Shown: positions 48,554 through 61,700 of the stretch, one piece after another
Position numbering within the stretch: the first letter of the stretch is position 1
Layout: each line of letters opens with the position of its first letter
NCBI GenBank assembly: GCA_027604505.1
Contig: JADIIX010000037.1
Span: 62,001 to 126,000, forward strand
Reading direction: 5' to 3'
Source: Gonapodya sp. JEL0774
Lineage: Eukaryota > Monoblepharomycota > Monoblepharidomycetes > Monoblepharidales > Gonapodyaceae
DNA: 64,000 nucleotides
Position numbers and translations under genes: made by a program
Notes under the pieces: generated by a model
What the model was told of the DNA's origin: nothing
Database searches by the model: none
The model's input: only the letters and a program-made list of their open reading frames with translations

Positions 48554-50001
48554 TCAACCAGCTATGGAATTGATGATTTCGTAACCAGGGTCGTCGACCC
48601 ATTCAGCTCGTGCCATTCCGTCTCCCTCAACAATGTGAACCTTTTTTGGATCCTCCCACCATTCCCATAACTTGTCCACGTCGAGAGGAATAGTGGTGCC
48701 ATTTCCGAGCCCAAGCGCGGGGAGCTTCCACACCCCAATCATCTTCATGTTCTTCTTTCCTTTCCCATCCCTGAAATAATGGGAGAAGAGTATTTTAACG
48801 GGAACAGTAACGTGGGGGGTTCACCAATGCAAGGAGCCTCACAGGTCATAATTCCATCCGTCGAGAGTCCAGAACAGGGGCCGCGGGAAGTTGAAGGGCG
48901 GTAACATTGGGTCGACTGAATAAAAGTTACCTGGATTGATTTGTCCGACAACGTCTTGATTCGGTACGCCGCCAGAGTACCAGCCCGTCACGAGGTATTT
49001 GGCGCCAGATGCCTCAAAATTCTTGACTGCTTTCACACCATCCTTGATGTTTATGTGTTGAATAGCATCGCGGCAGTTGATAACTTCCCACAGGGGCTTT
49101 GGTTCTTTGCTACCAGCAACCGCTTTGGGCTTGAACACATCATCCCGTGATACCATGTCCATAGCGGCGAAACGAATGTTGGGGAAAGCAATATGTTTCG
49201 TCGTGTCACGCAAGATCACACTCTCCACGCTGAAGTGTTTAAATGATTGAGCACGCTGGCTCGTGGAGACAAAAACTAAACTCACATGTCGACTCCAGTG
49301 TATTCGACCGCCCCGCTGTGGATTTCAGGTATTGCCCATTGCCAGTGACAGTCACCACATGGAGAATCCAGAATCTTTTTGAGGTTAAATGTCCGCAGGA
49401 CAGCTGAAATGAACCGTCTGGCATTTGCGGTGTAGGTGAAGTAAGAGCCTGGCCCAGAGAGGGATTCTGGAGGGGACAATGTGCAAATGTGGCAAAACAG
49501 AAGTTTCTTGTACACATATGAAAATTTACCTCCAGAACCCCACAATGTTTTGTCGTACACATAGTCAAATGCTGCCTTCCTCCCGCCATCATCCAATTTC
49601 GGAGCCGTTGGGGCCGCCGCTTGCGGAGCAGCAGCAGGTGCGGGTGTGCAATCAGGGGGTTTCGCCTTGACGGTAACCTATTTGGCAGGTGAAAAGCCAA
49701 ATCGAATCACATTGGGTCAAGGGGCTGACTCCAAAGCACATACTGTAACGGTGACGGTCTTAGCGGGAGGGCAGTCGGTACCACCACTTTCAGGAGACTG
49801 GGGTAAGCCAGCAAAGTTTGATCCGGGGCCGGGGTGATGGCCGGGGTGGTCTGATGGGAAATGGGGGTGGGAAGGCGATGGCGGAGCTAGTTGGGTGAAG
49901 AAGAACCATCCTGATCCCAGAATTGCGACCACGAGAAGCAATGTTCGGAATGCAGGAGAACTGAATATGCTCGACACGGACCGGCCGTTGTCCGGAGACA
50001 T
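48554..50001 (-). CDS. Membrane-anchored SAM methyltransferase-like protein A, 396 aa
   Basis: Type II membrane protein: short cytosolic N-terminus, one helix at about 20-37 (LLLVVAILGSGWFFF), a Pro/His/Ser stem, then a luminal or extracellular Rossmann methyltransferase-like domain. Exons from the start: 49744-50001, 49530-49677, 49286-49466, 48843-49229, 48554-48770. Motif I-like KILDSPCGDCHWQWAI (about 168-182), then YTGVDIV, RFAAMDMVS and LWEVINCRDAIQHINI match the order of motifs in class I methyltransferases. Further conserved blocks are PPFNFPRPLFW-TLDGWNYD and MKMIGVWKLP. Tandem paralogue B lies immediately upstream. Activity and acceptor are unknown; the topology suggests modification of secreted or wall molecules. 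Confidence 0.75.
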
Positions 50002-50292
50002 TTGTGCTTTGATGGTTAGAGAAAGATTCAAGAAAGCATAAGGGGAGGCCGGCCGTCCTCAGTTGTGCCTCATCCCCAACATAAATTGCGGCAACAAACA
50101 AAGAAACAGCTTGGTGAACATAATCTTCCGCGAGAACTAGCAAACGAAGGGAGTTTTCCGATATCGATCGAGCAATGCGGTTGTGATACATGATACAATA
50201 TTTACAATCACTTCGATAATACTTATCCTTGGATTAGAAAGGGATGACCAGCACCCTGTGAGATAGACATTCCGCACATGTCTTTGGACTCA

Positions 50293-51678
50293 TCAGATTT
50301 CGACTATGGTCTCAAATCCAGGATCATTGACAGACGACGCCTCCTGCCCTGGATCCCCCTCCAAAATGCGCACAGCACTCGGGTTCTCCCACCACTCCCA
50401 CATTTGGGTCATATTGGGAGATATTGTCGTTCCGTCGCCTAAGCCAAACGCTGGCAGCTTCCATACCCCGATCATTTTCATGTTCGGCTGGCCTTGAGCA
50501 TCACTGTGAGGCGGTCATAGGTCAGTGTCCTCTGACTCCGAGAAAGCGTATAAAAGGAGGCATCATCCAACTCACTAGTCGTAGTTCCAACCATCTAAGG
50601 TCCAGAAAAGTGGACGTGGGAAATTAAATGGAGGTAGCATGGGGTCCTGACGATACCAATAGACTGCTATTGAGACCATTCCACATCTGCATCCAATCAA
50701 TTCCGAGAATACCCACAATTTGGTAGAAGTAGCCTGCAGGGATATTCCCATCAACACTGTTGCCAGCTCCGCTCGCAGCACCAGTGTACCACCCAGTAAC
50801 AAGATACTTTGCGCCCGATCTCTCAAAATTGTGCACAGCCTTGACGCCGTCTTCGACATTGATATGTTGCAATGCGTCCCGGCAATTGATTACTTCCCAC
50901 AAAGGCGCTGGCTCGGAGCTGGCTGTTGTATTTTGAGGAAGAAGGACGTCTTCGCGAGAGACAAAGTCCATTGCGGCGAACCGCATGTTTGGGAAACGGA
51001 TGTGCTTAAGAGTATTGCCGAGGATGACATTCTGGACACTGAAGACGAGTTTTCCAAAAAAAAAATTCACACCCAAGGTTGGGAATCCACTTACATGTCA
51101 ATGCCCGTGTAGTCAACAGTGCCGCCGCGGACTTCCGGGATCGCCCACTGCCAGTTACAGTCTCCGCAAGGCGAATCCAGGATTTTCTGAAGATTGAACG
51201 TTCGAAGAACTGCCGAAAGGAACCTCCGGGCATTGACGGTATACGATAGATAGGATCCGGTTCCAGAAAGTGATTCTCCATCCCCCCACCCTTGCTTGGA
51301 GTAGATGGAGTCGAACGCATTTTTCCTTCCGCCGTCGACGACCCCGTCACCACTCTCTTCTAGTTGTACATTGTTTGATGCTCCGTCCGGCTGTTGGATG
51401 GTCACTGGTGCCACGGGTACTGTGACGACCACTTGGACCGTTTTGGTGACGGTCACGACTGTTTGTGATGGCTCAACACACTCTTTCCAATCGTCTGACA
51501 TCATCAATTGGCTTTGAACACCAGTATGCATTCCAAAGTTGAAGAGGGCGAGGAAGGCAGATCCAAGGATAATCGAAAGCACAACGAGCGATCTCATGAC
51601 AGGGGAACAGAGCACCCCCAAGAGAGTCGACGTAGGTTTGACAGCTTCGAGGGCTCGGACGTCGCGCTTGTAATCCAT
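50293..51678 (-). CDS. Membrane-anchored SAM methyltransferase-like protein B, 395 aa
   Basis: Paralogue of the neighbouring gene A. Exons from the start: 51095-51678, 50717-51038, 50576-50646, 50293-50503. Transmembrane helix at about 29-47, Thr/Val-rich stem, then KILDSPCGDCNWQWAI, YTGIDIV, RFAAMDFVS, LWEVINCRDALQHINV, DPMLPPFNFPRPLFWTLDGWNYD and NMKMIGVWKLPAFGLG. The intron 50647-50716 falls inside the segment YQI-DPMLPP, which is uninterrupted in gene A (YSV-DPMLPP). Conversely, gene A has two introns in the part encoded by exon 1 here. The 56-nt intron 51039-51094 is shared. The catalytic domains are strongly conserved while stems and anchors diverged, as expected if both are enzymes with different locations. 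Confidence 0.75.
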
Positions 51679-52524
51679 CACGGCTTGGTGTTGAGTTTTC
51701 AATCTGTGGAAGTTTGGCGGTGTATGTCGATGTACCTGTTCAGGTCACCGCAGGCGCCCCCTGATCACATTCCGATCGGCGGAGACCGCCGCAGAATGAG
51801 TGGGGCAAGCTTTTTCCTTACGTACAATGAGTTCGATAGCTCGTTTCACATCCTATCTCACAAAATGGTTCCAAGCGCGAACTTGCGGTTCTGAACAGAC
51901 TGAGTGTGTACCTTGACATACCCCCCAGAGCCCTCATATCAACACCAAACCTCTCACTGGACTGACGTACCTCCACTGTAGCGTCGCGGATTTGTTCAGA
52001 TACTGTGCATCTCGAGGTGCATTGTGTCTGCTCTACTGACAAACGGCACACTTGCCTGTTATTGTAGAGAGTGATGTAGGCGCTCTCGGTTAACAGTTCA
52101 AAGTGGAAGATTCACTTCGCTGACATGACTACGTCAGCAGTTGAAAGCACAGTTCGAAGAAACTGCTTTTCCGTTCCTGCTTATTCATGAAAGCAGTCAC
52201 CTTATCCCGCGTTCCCTCCCTCACGGAGCTAAAACATAAAGACTCCTCCTGACTCTTTCAGCTTCGAATCCGTCTCTGGATCACGAGGTCCCACTGAGCG
52301 GAAGGTCACTGAGAAGGAACAATGTAGAATTTATAGAATCAAAACGATGCGCATGCCTTGGAACAAAACAACTCACCAGCTGAGTTGCGGATGATCCATC
52401 GCCCACGCGAGTCTCGGGATACGGAGTGAGGCATCTAAGTGTTTCAGGAGTCGGTGTCCGTTTAAACACAAGGGTACAAGTCCACGGCCAATGATCCCAC
52501 CATTGCACAACATTGTCTGACAAG
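51679..52524. other. Intergenic 0.85 kb, no gene recognised
   Basis: Between methyltransferase-like gene B and the tail of the F-box gene. Contains the promoter of gene B and the 3' region of the F-box gene. A frame at 52281-52523 (minus) might be a further F-box exon, but the only adjacent intron would be 20 nt, so it is not called. Confidence 0.45.
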
Positions 52525-53806
52525 TCATCTACTCACGTACTGCGCAACCTGCACCATTCTGCCTCTTCCCCGGACGTGCTCTCTCCTTAGAGCCCTATCT
52601 TCCAGTGCAAACCCAGGGGAAACCCCACTTTCATCATTGGTATCCCATTCTTGATCATTCTGGGGATCGATAGGGCCCTCGCGATCCCCCAAGAACCTCC
52701 AAACCATCCGTAGCTCTCCTTCGTCCCCATCGCCGAAGAAATTTGCCGACCGATATACACCGTTGGGCTCAAAATAGGCCGGCCACGAATCATCGCGAGG
52801 AATGTGGAGCTGGATCGCAGTGGCATTGGGAGAAGCTTGCCGGGGTGTCCGTGCAACGTCGCAGCGTTGCCCAGCGGCAATAGCCTCGAGTTCAAACTCG
52901 AGTCGTTCTAGTGAGGTATGGCGGGAATTGAAACGGAAGTCCCACTCGAGGGAGGAAATTTCGTGAGCGGTGATGTATTCACGGCGAAGATCATGGAGGT
53001 GGACGGCAAATGACAGTTTTGACAGTGTCGAGAACCGGGGCTTGGAAGAGAATGGGTTGTCCAGAGGGTTTATCCAGTCGATTTTACAAGCTCCGAGGTG
53101 AGATTCCCAAAATTCCCGCTCTTCGGACAAAGATGAAGGCAATGGTGGAGCAGATTGCTTGCCGAATGCCAGTAACGCGGAAGGTTGGCGTACGCTAAGT
53201 AAATCCCAACGAGCACGCACGAGGGATTCTAGTTGACGGGTTGAGATGTGCTTTAAGAGGTGAGGCTGAAATTCGAGAGGTGTCAAAGGATGAAGCTCTG
53301 TGATCGGGTAGAGAAACGGAGGTGGACGAGTGGCGGGGGATTTATACAATCGCGGCCAAACAAGTAAGAGGTTCCTGAACAGGGGGAATGTCAAAAGGTG
53401 AGAAACTGGAACGCCGAATGTCTTCGTCGAAGTCTCAAATCTGTATGGTCGAGCTTTCGTGCTTCATTCGCTGTTGTCTTCACTTATGGTTTTGTCCTTC
53501 TAATAACTGTGTGAATCGCAAGACTCACGATCGCCTGCAAATTTCTTTCCATGTAATCTCGCTATTCACGATCGCATTCCAAGATTTTGAAATGCGCGAT
53601 GCCACAAGTACGTCTCGTGCAAGATGAGCAATCGAAGGATGCTCCAAATAATGGTTTGGAGCCGGAACGAGGAAGAGAGCAACTTGGACGGCCAACTCCA
53701 AAGGCAAACGCGTCACGAGATCGAAATTAGCAGGCCATGTTGAAAACTCATGTGAGTTCAAGTGAGCTTGGGCCATGGTGAGACTGTTTTGGTCGGAGAT
53801 GGCCAT
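52525..53806 (-). CDS. F-box protein 2, about 375 aa
   Basis: Probable SCF adaptor. Exons from the start: 53529-53806, 52525-53374. An F-box-like segment lies near the N-terminus (VTRLPLELAVQVALFLVP, LVASRISKSWNAIVNSEITWKEICRR). The rest has no assigned domain; a Trp-rich stretch (SWPAYFEPNGVYRSANFF, MVWRFLGD) resembles ligand-binding F-box proteins but is not diagnostic. The Met at 53806 is chosen; an in-frame Met at 53950 would extend the protein by 48 residues into the part duplicated at 45020. A GTGAGT directly before the stop hints that a further 3' exon may exist. Head-to-head with pirin 3, with 225 nt between start codons. Confidence 0.65.
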
Positions 53807-55130
53807 CAGGCGCGTGTCATTATGTTTACCCGAGCCGTCCCTGTTACCAAAGTTCTGTGAACAACTGGAATGCACGAGAACGAACAGATTATGAATCCGC
53901 AAACGCCCGAGTGCTATAAAACGGCTACTCTGAGATGCGACCTGTATCATCTCAAGTTCCTCAAGCGATACACTTCACATTACGAGTGAATCAACTCGAG
54001 CAAGTCACAAGAACAAATCAAGAAACTTCTAATGGCACCAACTTTCACCGTGAGGAAGAGTGCGGACCGTGGGCACGCCAACCTTGGATGGCTTGATACT
54101 CACCACGTAAGTGATTGTCCCATCCGTGAAGTGGTGTTGGTGCATTACATTGCACTATGGACTGACGGGGTCTCATGTCCTATCGCCAGACCTTCTCGTT
54201 CGCCAACTACTACGACCCCAAGTTCGATGGTTTTGGATCTCTGAGGGTCCTGAATGAGGACAAGGTCAAGCCTGGGAAGGGGTTTGGCGCCCATCCTCAC
54301 CAGTAAGTGTCTTCTTTGCTGGTGTACGTATTGCGAAATACGTTCATGCCGTCCTTTCTTTTGTTCTCCGCATTACTATCAGAGCGTACGAAATATTCAG
54401 CTACGTGGTCGACGGGCAGCTCGAGCACAAGGACAGCGCCGGCCACCACGAAATCGTGGGCAGAGGAAACATTCAGTTCACGACCGCCGGTACTGGCATC
54501 GCTCATAGGTGAGACTCCCAGTCAGTGACTCCCGTCATTCGCTTTTTGCTTGCATGTCACTGACGCTGGCGCCGTACTTTGGCACAGTGAATACAACGCC
54601 TCACAGACCGACCCTGTGCACTTCCTGCAGATATGGAACCTCCCCTCCAACACGCGCCTTCGTCCCGGATATGCCACGGGTAACTTCCCAGACTCGTGCA
54701 AGAAGAATCAATTTGCCACCTTGATCGCCCCTGAGAACAAACGAGACGCTGTCCAGCCGACACATCCAGACGCGAGCAAGCCCATAGCGATACACAGCGA
54801 CTTTTGGATGTCTGCGGCATTATTGGACCCAGGAATCGAAATTGTATACAGGACGCCAGAACTTGGGCAAAACGCAGCCATTGATCAATCCGAACACTCT
54901 CCGCGTCGCCTCTATCTGCACCTCGTCCAAAACAACCCGCGCGCAAAACTTACCGTCTCAGTTCCGGGATCCACCGATTCTTCGAGTGCTGGAGAAACGA
55001 CACTCTCACATGGGGATGGAATGTTTGTCAATGGATTCGATGTCCAATGTGGCGGTTTGGTGGTGAGAAACGATGGACAGGGCGTTGCCGAAGTTGTACT
55101 CATGGATCTCGCGTGAGATTCCGTTGTGCA
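53805..55130 (-). repeat. Inverted repeat, right arm (pirin 3 unit)
   Basis: Reverse-complement partner of 43815-45165, separated from it by about 8.6 kb. It includes pirin 3, the divergent promoter and the 5' end of the intact F-box gene. Since the F-box gene is complete only here, the right arm is the likelier source and the left arm the copy, unless the left lost the rest. Confidence 0.85.
54032..55116 (+). CDS. Pirin-like cupin protein 3, 280 aa
   Basis: Twin of pirin 2. Exons: 54032-54106, 54190-54302, 54383-54508, 54588-55116. Metal-binding [10 protein letters not shown] and GIAHSEYN are intact, with [24 protein letters not shown] at the start and a C-terminal cupin ending AEVVLMDLA. 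Shares the 5' interval with the divergent F-box gene, so co-regulation is possible. The near identity with pirin 2, including introns, indicates very recent duplication or ongoing gene conversion. Confidence 0.9.
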
Positions 55131-55764
55131 TATGTAAACATTCGTACCAACAGAGTTTTTATTAGAATCTAAGTCACATCATTTAGACTTGTTCGCTGTT
55201 TGCTCTAAAGCAATAATGAAACTTAGAATATCACTTTAGCTCCGGCGTTAGCTCGCTCAGATGAGCACAAAACCGTCCAAAGAGAACCCTCACAGCAACC
55301 GAGTTGATAAAGTTGCTGTCCACACTCGCACGAGTCAATCCCTGAGCATCATGTACTAATGCACATCACATAGGGTTTGTTGTTGTAACTTGAATGCCAT
55401 TTGAGACTTGCGAGGGACATACCGATGCTATTTTACCTCTGAGACATCTTACTATGTACACAAGGCTACGTTCGTCCAATGTATTGGCTAGAGCGATATC
55501 ACGTGCGAAAAGCAAACTTCTTCCGGGGGCAGGGTGAGAGTCCAGTGATCGGACTGGACCCCACAACACAAAAACGTTCCAACTATCTGAGCCCGCCTTA
55601 TGCTTTCCAAACGTCTCCGTGGAGATAAAACGGATGAATTCAGCACCAAAATTGTCAACCCTACATATTATCAGAGTCCCTCACTGACATTGACAACCAA
55701 CATGCTAATATTTGGGATCTCACCGCCCCGTGGTTGAACAGCAAAGCAATGTACATAAGTCAAT
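55117..55764. other. Convergent spacer, nothing recognised
   Basis: 648 nt between the pirin 3 stop and the CFAP74-like stop on the other strand. No supported gene. Confidence 0.5.
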
Positions 55765-58700
55765 CTACATCTCCGCAATAACTTGTATGTACCATATTCG
55801 CACCGTATGGTCTTCTTCTGACACTGCTTTGGCTCTCTCAAACAGTTCTGCATCCATTTCTGGCGCAATCTTTCTACCTAGTCCTTTACCCTCCAACACA
55901 TTAAGACCTCCCCGAAGCATCAACCGAAAGCACGAGACAATGCGTTCGGGGCTGGCTGCCCAATGTTGACGCACATCTGCAGCGATCGTGTTGGCACCGC
56001 CAGTAACCCCGTCTTGTGCCTTCAATGTAATGTCTCCCGCTCCCTTCTTTGAGGCCGAATTCACAGAGCTAATTGATCGCTTGACTCCCGCCGAGGATGG
56101 CGCTGGTAGCTTGCCGACATTACCGGTTTGATCCGAAGTTTCATTGACAATGGTTATGGCTAGGCGCTTAACTGCACCGTAGTCTACCGTACCCTTCGTT
56201 TCATCGAGTTTAAAAGCCCACCCTTTCGTTGAAAGTCCAATTTCACTAGAGGTTTGGTGTGTACTTTCGTCTGAAGGGACGGGCAACCACCGTCCGTCCA
56301 TTCCACGTTCGATAGTCCCGTGAAATCGCTCAACAGTAAATTCCCCCGGATAGTTCGGCACTCCCTTGCCAGTTTTCACTGGTGGTCCACCCTTGACCTG
56401 CCCACCACCACCTATTGCAATCGGCATGGACGAACTTGGGTTGCTGTTGGGCCGGGCGTTGACAATAAGGATGTCTTTTATCTCCAGTCTCCACGCCTTT
56501 CCCTCCTGCCATCCAAATTCACCCATTTCCGCCTTTTGCCACTTCATTGTATATTTTTCGCATCGAATCCTGTTATAAGACTTTAAGAGCCTGAACAGGG
56601 GCACCTTGAAAGAGCCAAAGTCAACATCCGCCGGAAGTTGCTGCAAGTCCAAAGTCTTTAGCTTCTCCGCATCAATGGTGTTGGTTTGATCGGTCAAAGA
56701 CTCAGTAGGCTTGTGCTTAGATCCCGAAGGTGGTCGGTAGCCTCCCAAGCTGTTCAATAAATCTGCGAGCTCTTGACGCCATGGATGAATCTCACAGCCA
56801 CTGAACTGGGTATCTGTATCATATCCTGTGATGTAGAGTGACGTAGCCGACGAGCGGGCAACCACAGGTCTACTGTAGTCTTCTTGTACACCAAATGTCT
56901 GAATACGTAGACGACCACAGAGACCTGATACCTCCATTGGCGGCTGATGAGATACAAAGAGTAGGTTTTCAAATGGCACCACGAAATGTCAGTCACAATT
57001 GTTGCTGTCAACCCACATCAAAGATTATGTTCACAGGTGACTTGGAACCTGGAGCAACTATTCCCGTGGACGCCTCGCATCTGAACGCCGATTGCACATG
57101 TTCAAATACCACTTTACACTCAACGCTTGATTTGAATGACACGATGAAGTCACATTCGTTCACAAATGAGAACATGGTTCGGGGGATGGGAATGTCAGTA
57201 AGCAACACAGTTCCGATGTCGAGCATTTGTGCATCCGGGTCGAAGGACACTTTCGGTACAAATCCTCGCCCTCGTATGATTAAAGGAATATTGGTGAAAG
57301 ATCCATCTGTGAGAAGGGCCGTAGACTTGAATCTGTGCATCGAGTCCGGTGCGAACCGAATGGTTATGGGACCTTCCCTTTGAGCAGGCACTTCGATTGG
57401 GGCAGCAAGAACGTGGAACACTTGTGGCGGTGAGATGCTTTCCAACTTCAGCAACACTGGATCATCAGAAATGTTCCTGACGATTACATTCTTTGTGAGC
57501 TGTTCGCCAATTGGGGTGGGGACAAAGTCCACGGTTCCTCCATCAGGGTCAATAATGTGTACCTTTGGGCGAAGAATGGGCGCGATAACTTGCAAATAGA
57601 TAGTGTCCTCGTCGGCAATATATGGTGGTCTACTTCCGTCTCGGATCGATCCCTGAGCAGACAGAGGCCACCTCCGAACGAGACAAGGGACTTTAAGGTC
57701 CAGCGCAATCTCTTTCATCTGCCTCATTCTCTCATAAATCTCCTCTTGTTCAATATCTTTTCGATACTCAGCTTCCGCTGCCGGGTCCACGGGCGGCTTG
57801 ATTTCTGACAGCGCGAGCTTACTACCACCATCACCTTTTCGATGTGTACCGTGCTTGCTCTGACCGGTGGATGGGAGCTCGAATGTGGACTTTCCAGTCC
57901 CAGATTTCGCGGATTTTGACACAGGAATCTCCTCGGTCAGTGAAGGAGTGTCGAGCTCTGGAGGCGCTTCGGCATGATGAGTCGACACAAGGTTCTCCAA
58001 GCCGATTTCTTCAAGTCCTTCAAAGTGCAATCCAGGATACGCCCCTGTCACTGGATTGAATTGTGGCTCGAAAATAGCCTGCAAGATGCATGTTTCACCC
58101 TCCTGCACGAAACCTTTCCCTGGAATCACCTTGACAAGCTCATTAGTGAGGGTCACCTTTGGGTCTTTGCCGTTCTTGCTCAACGTCTCTCTCTCTGCGT
58201 GTTCCGCGAGTTCCAAAAAAGTTTCCCCGCCGTCAGGTTTCCGCACCATTATTCCGCAACATATGGGCGTCCCAAACTCGAAGGTCCACCCTGGGATATC
58301 GGCCATCCGTGCAAACCCCTGAGGATCACTCGGATCAAACACTATCATTGGAGCCTCATCTTCAACTCTTAATTTATCCTTCCGCCGATCAGTCTCACTT
58401 ACTTCTCCACCTCTTGCCTTCCTCAGTGTCCTTTTTGCCTGCCTTCCAACATCCGCACCTTTAATCCTCACATCCACCTTCCGTTTTCCCCCGACAGCCG
58501 TCCCCCCAAATTCAACCATTCCTTCAAGGAACTCAGCACCGGCCATCCTTCCCATTCCATTGATCGCAACCTCACCACCTCCGTCCAGCTCACTCTTCAC
58601 TGTCAAAATGCCGTTCACTAACCCTACTTTATGGGGCCTGAACACAATTTCCACACCCCGATCTTCTCCTCCCCCAAAAAGTAAACCACCTCCGTCATCC

Positions 58701-61700
58701 AATCCTTCCACGACAACTGCATCCTGCTGACACCCAATTTGCACCCTTTGCGCAACCACTGCCCTGTTCCTCAAAGTCAATCGCGCCCGATTCTCTCCAC
58801 CAATGGTAGTCACCGGGAACGACAAGGAGCAAGTGTCCACATCCACGTCACCACAGGTTAGAAAGCCCTTGATAGAAATTCTGGCGGAATGTGCACGCTG
58901 GTGGACGAGAAGAACACGCAGTTCAAAGGGAACACAGAGGGGTACGGGGGGGGGAGACGCATTTGGTGTTGAAACGGTTCGAGGAACAGTTTTGATTGCG
59001 TGAAGGAACTCGTCACGTGTTGGTACGATTCTGATCCGAAGTTGTGAAGTGATGCCCGCATCCAGGTGTCCTAGTCCTCTTCCTTGTGCGTATCCTGCCC
59101 AGGGATCTACAAAAACTTCTCCAATGCCTCTCACCAGTATGGGCCCAACTGTTCCCTCAGACTCCCGTTTCCTTTCCTTCCTACCACTGTCCTTGCTTTC
59201 CTTTCCGACCATACTACGCGCGCCTACCACTTTCACTTCAAATGGAACGGCTTTGCTACCTCCTCCAATGACATCTACTGTCCTCTCGTATCGCCTTCCC
59301 ACCACGATAGTTCCCACATTGACCATGCAAGGATTCACCCGCAGCAAGGGGGGCACGAGACGCACTGTGCACCGTAGAAGAACGGAGTGCGCACGATCCA
59401 TAGTAATCGGCACTGGTGATGGGAACACAGGACTGGAATCGAACCGCAAAACCATCAACCGAGTGGCAAATCTTGGTTCCCAGATTTGCTCTCCTATCGC
59501 ATCCATATTTGAAGTGGCGAACACGATGCGCACTGTGAAACTTGCTCCACCAGGACCAACCCCCAACCCACGTCCAGTAACTTTGCCCTCCACAGGGACA
59601 GCACGCACTGACAAGAGTTCCACAGTGCTCAGAGGAGCTGGTGTGTGACTGTATTCTTCAATAGTCCCGTCAGTGAGGTCAGATGTCAGAGCGTCAACTC
59701 TCCATGTTCCTCCTAAAAAGCCCATATTCTCAATGTCCACCTTCACAACTCTGGTTTGCTCATCAGCGCCCCCATAAGTGACAGTTCCTCCGTCCAGTTC
59801 CGCCAAACGTTCTATCCCGAGTCTCGCGGCCAACTTTTCCACCTCACTCTCTCCATCTTGAACAACCTCTTTCACTATTGCGGGCTTGCCACCCAACCGA
59901 GCTATCACCGGTTCACACCGCCTCGCCTTAGCTTCAACCTCAACTTCGAAGATAGCTCCATCCTCCACCATGAACCGAACGGCACCTCGTAAATCTTCAT
60001 AAACTGGCCCCGTCTCAATGTCTTCGCGTACATCGGCCACGCGAGCGGGATAAAACAGCACTCTCGCGACCACCGACCCTCCTGGTGGGATCCGCCGCGG
60101 ATGAGATATCCTGGCTTCAAACAAAGGACCCTCAACGAGCGCGTTGGAAGGGCACTCAGGCCCCAGTGGGCGAATGCCAAGAGTGACTCGCGACGTGTTT
60201 GTGAGTGTGAGCCGGGACTCAACGGGGGATCTGTCGAGTTGCTTTGACGTCGCGGAGGTGGAAACATCAGCCGATAGTCCAGAGCTGAAAATTGGAGGCG
60301 GGTAGTCTAAAAACACCACCTTCGGCGGACTGGCTATGAACGCGGTGCTTCGCTGTGACCCAGTACTTGTGGACAGGATGGCAGGCAGTGGAGGCATACG
60401 ATGTGCAGCAAGTGGTGGAGGCACGGTGATAGTCGCAATAGTGATGGTTCCCGTTGCTGATGTACGATTCAAATCAGGAGGTACCATGGGAACTTTCATT
60501 GAATCTTGGATACCAGCAGATCCAGGGGTTGACCGCGCAGGGGGAGTGCGCGAATGAGGTGGAAGATCACCCTCCGGGCCTTGTGAGTCCTTGCCTTTCT
60601 GCAGTTGCGTTATTGGTCGGGACTCAGGCCGAGATAGACGTGGCGTAGGTACAAACGATTCCGGAACAACAATGGGAGCTGAGGAAAGTGTCCCATCTGT
60701 GCTCGCATCACCACCAGGAAATGATGAGAGGCTCTGTTGCTGACCTGCAATAGGTACAACAGGTGCAGATGCAGGAAAGTTCAATACGCCTGTGGCAACA
60801 CCTGCATCCAACACTCCAATCGTTGCGGAGGCCAGATTAGGAGCCAGACAGAGTGTGGCAGCGGTACCGGCTACCGCAGACTCTGCCTGGTCTGGCGGAG
60901 CCGGCTGGATTCGATCTGTCACAGACTGCAGGTCGCTTCCTGAACTGCCCCCCCCAGTTCCCCCATTTGAGGTCATCGAATTGATTCCGAACTCTATTCT
61001 ATCCTCCCCGCCCTCTTCTGCCCTTTGCCCGATCTCATCTCTTCGTATCTCTTTTACCACCTCCACGCTATGTCTTCTTCTCTTGGGAGTTCTCCTCTGG
61101 ATTCCTGCACCCAACTCATTTTTCACCAAGCGCCTTCGCTCCCCTTCGCGTCTTAACCTCTCCTCTCTTTCCCATTTTTTTCGTTTCGCATCGTCAAGAA
61201 CCGCACGGAGAGCTGCTGTTGAAGGTGTTTCTATTGGCAGAGGGGCTTTTGAGTTTGAGTGGTTACCGGGATTGGATGACGAAGGACGGGAGAGGGCAGG
61301 CAATCGACTTGATGGGGACGAATGATGTGGCAAAGATGCGGACAGCGCCGCGCGGGCCTGTTCAGCGAGTGTAGCGAGGACGTGTTCACGCGCTTGGCGA
61401 GATTGTGACTTTGTCTTGTTTCCCGTGATCGTTGGAGAGAAACCCGAGACGACCCCGCCTTGAGGCCGACGGCGCGAGTCAGAAGAAGTTACATTGCTAG
61501 ATATAGCGGTAACAGCCGCCGCTTTCGCTCTTTTTCCTGCTTCTTCTGCTCTGATCCGAGCCGTTTCCTCCTTCGCCTCCTTTTCCCGCAGTTCCTTTTC
61601 CAGCCTCAGCCTTTCCACCTCCTTCGCTCGTCTCTGTATTTGTTCCTTGACATCCCTCGCGCGGGCTTGGCGGGCTTCCAGTGCTGCCCTTCGGGAGGCA

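Noticed and set aside
52373-52536. Extra 3' exon of F-box protein 2
   Set aside because: The phase fits, but the intron would be only 20 nt (52517-52536), too short to splice.
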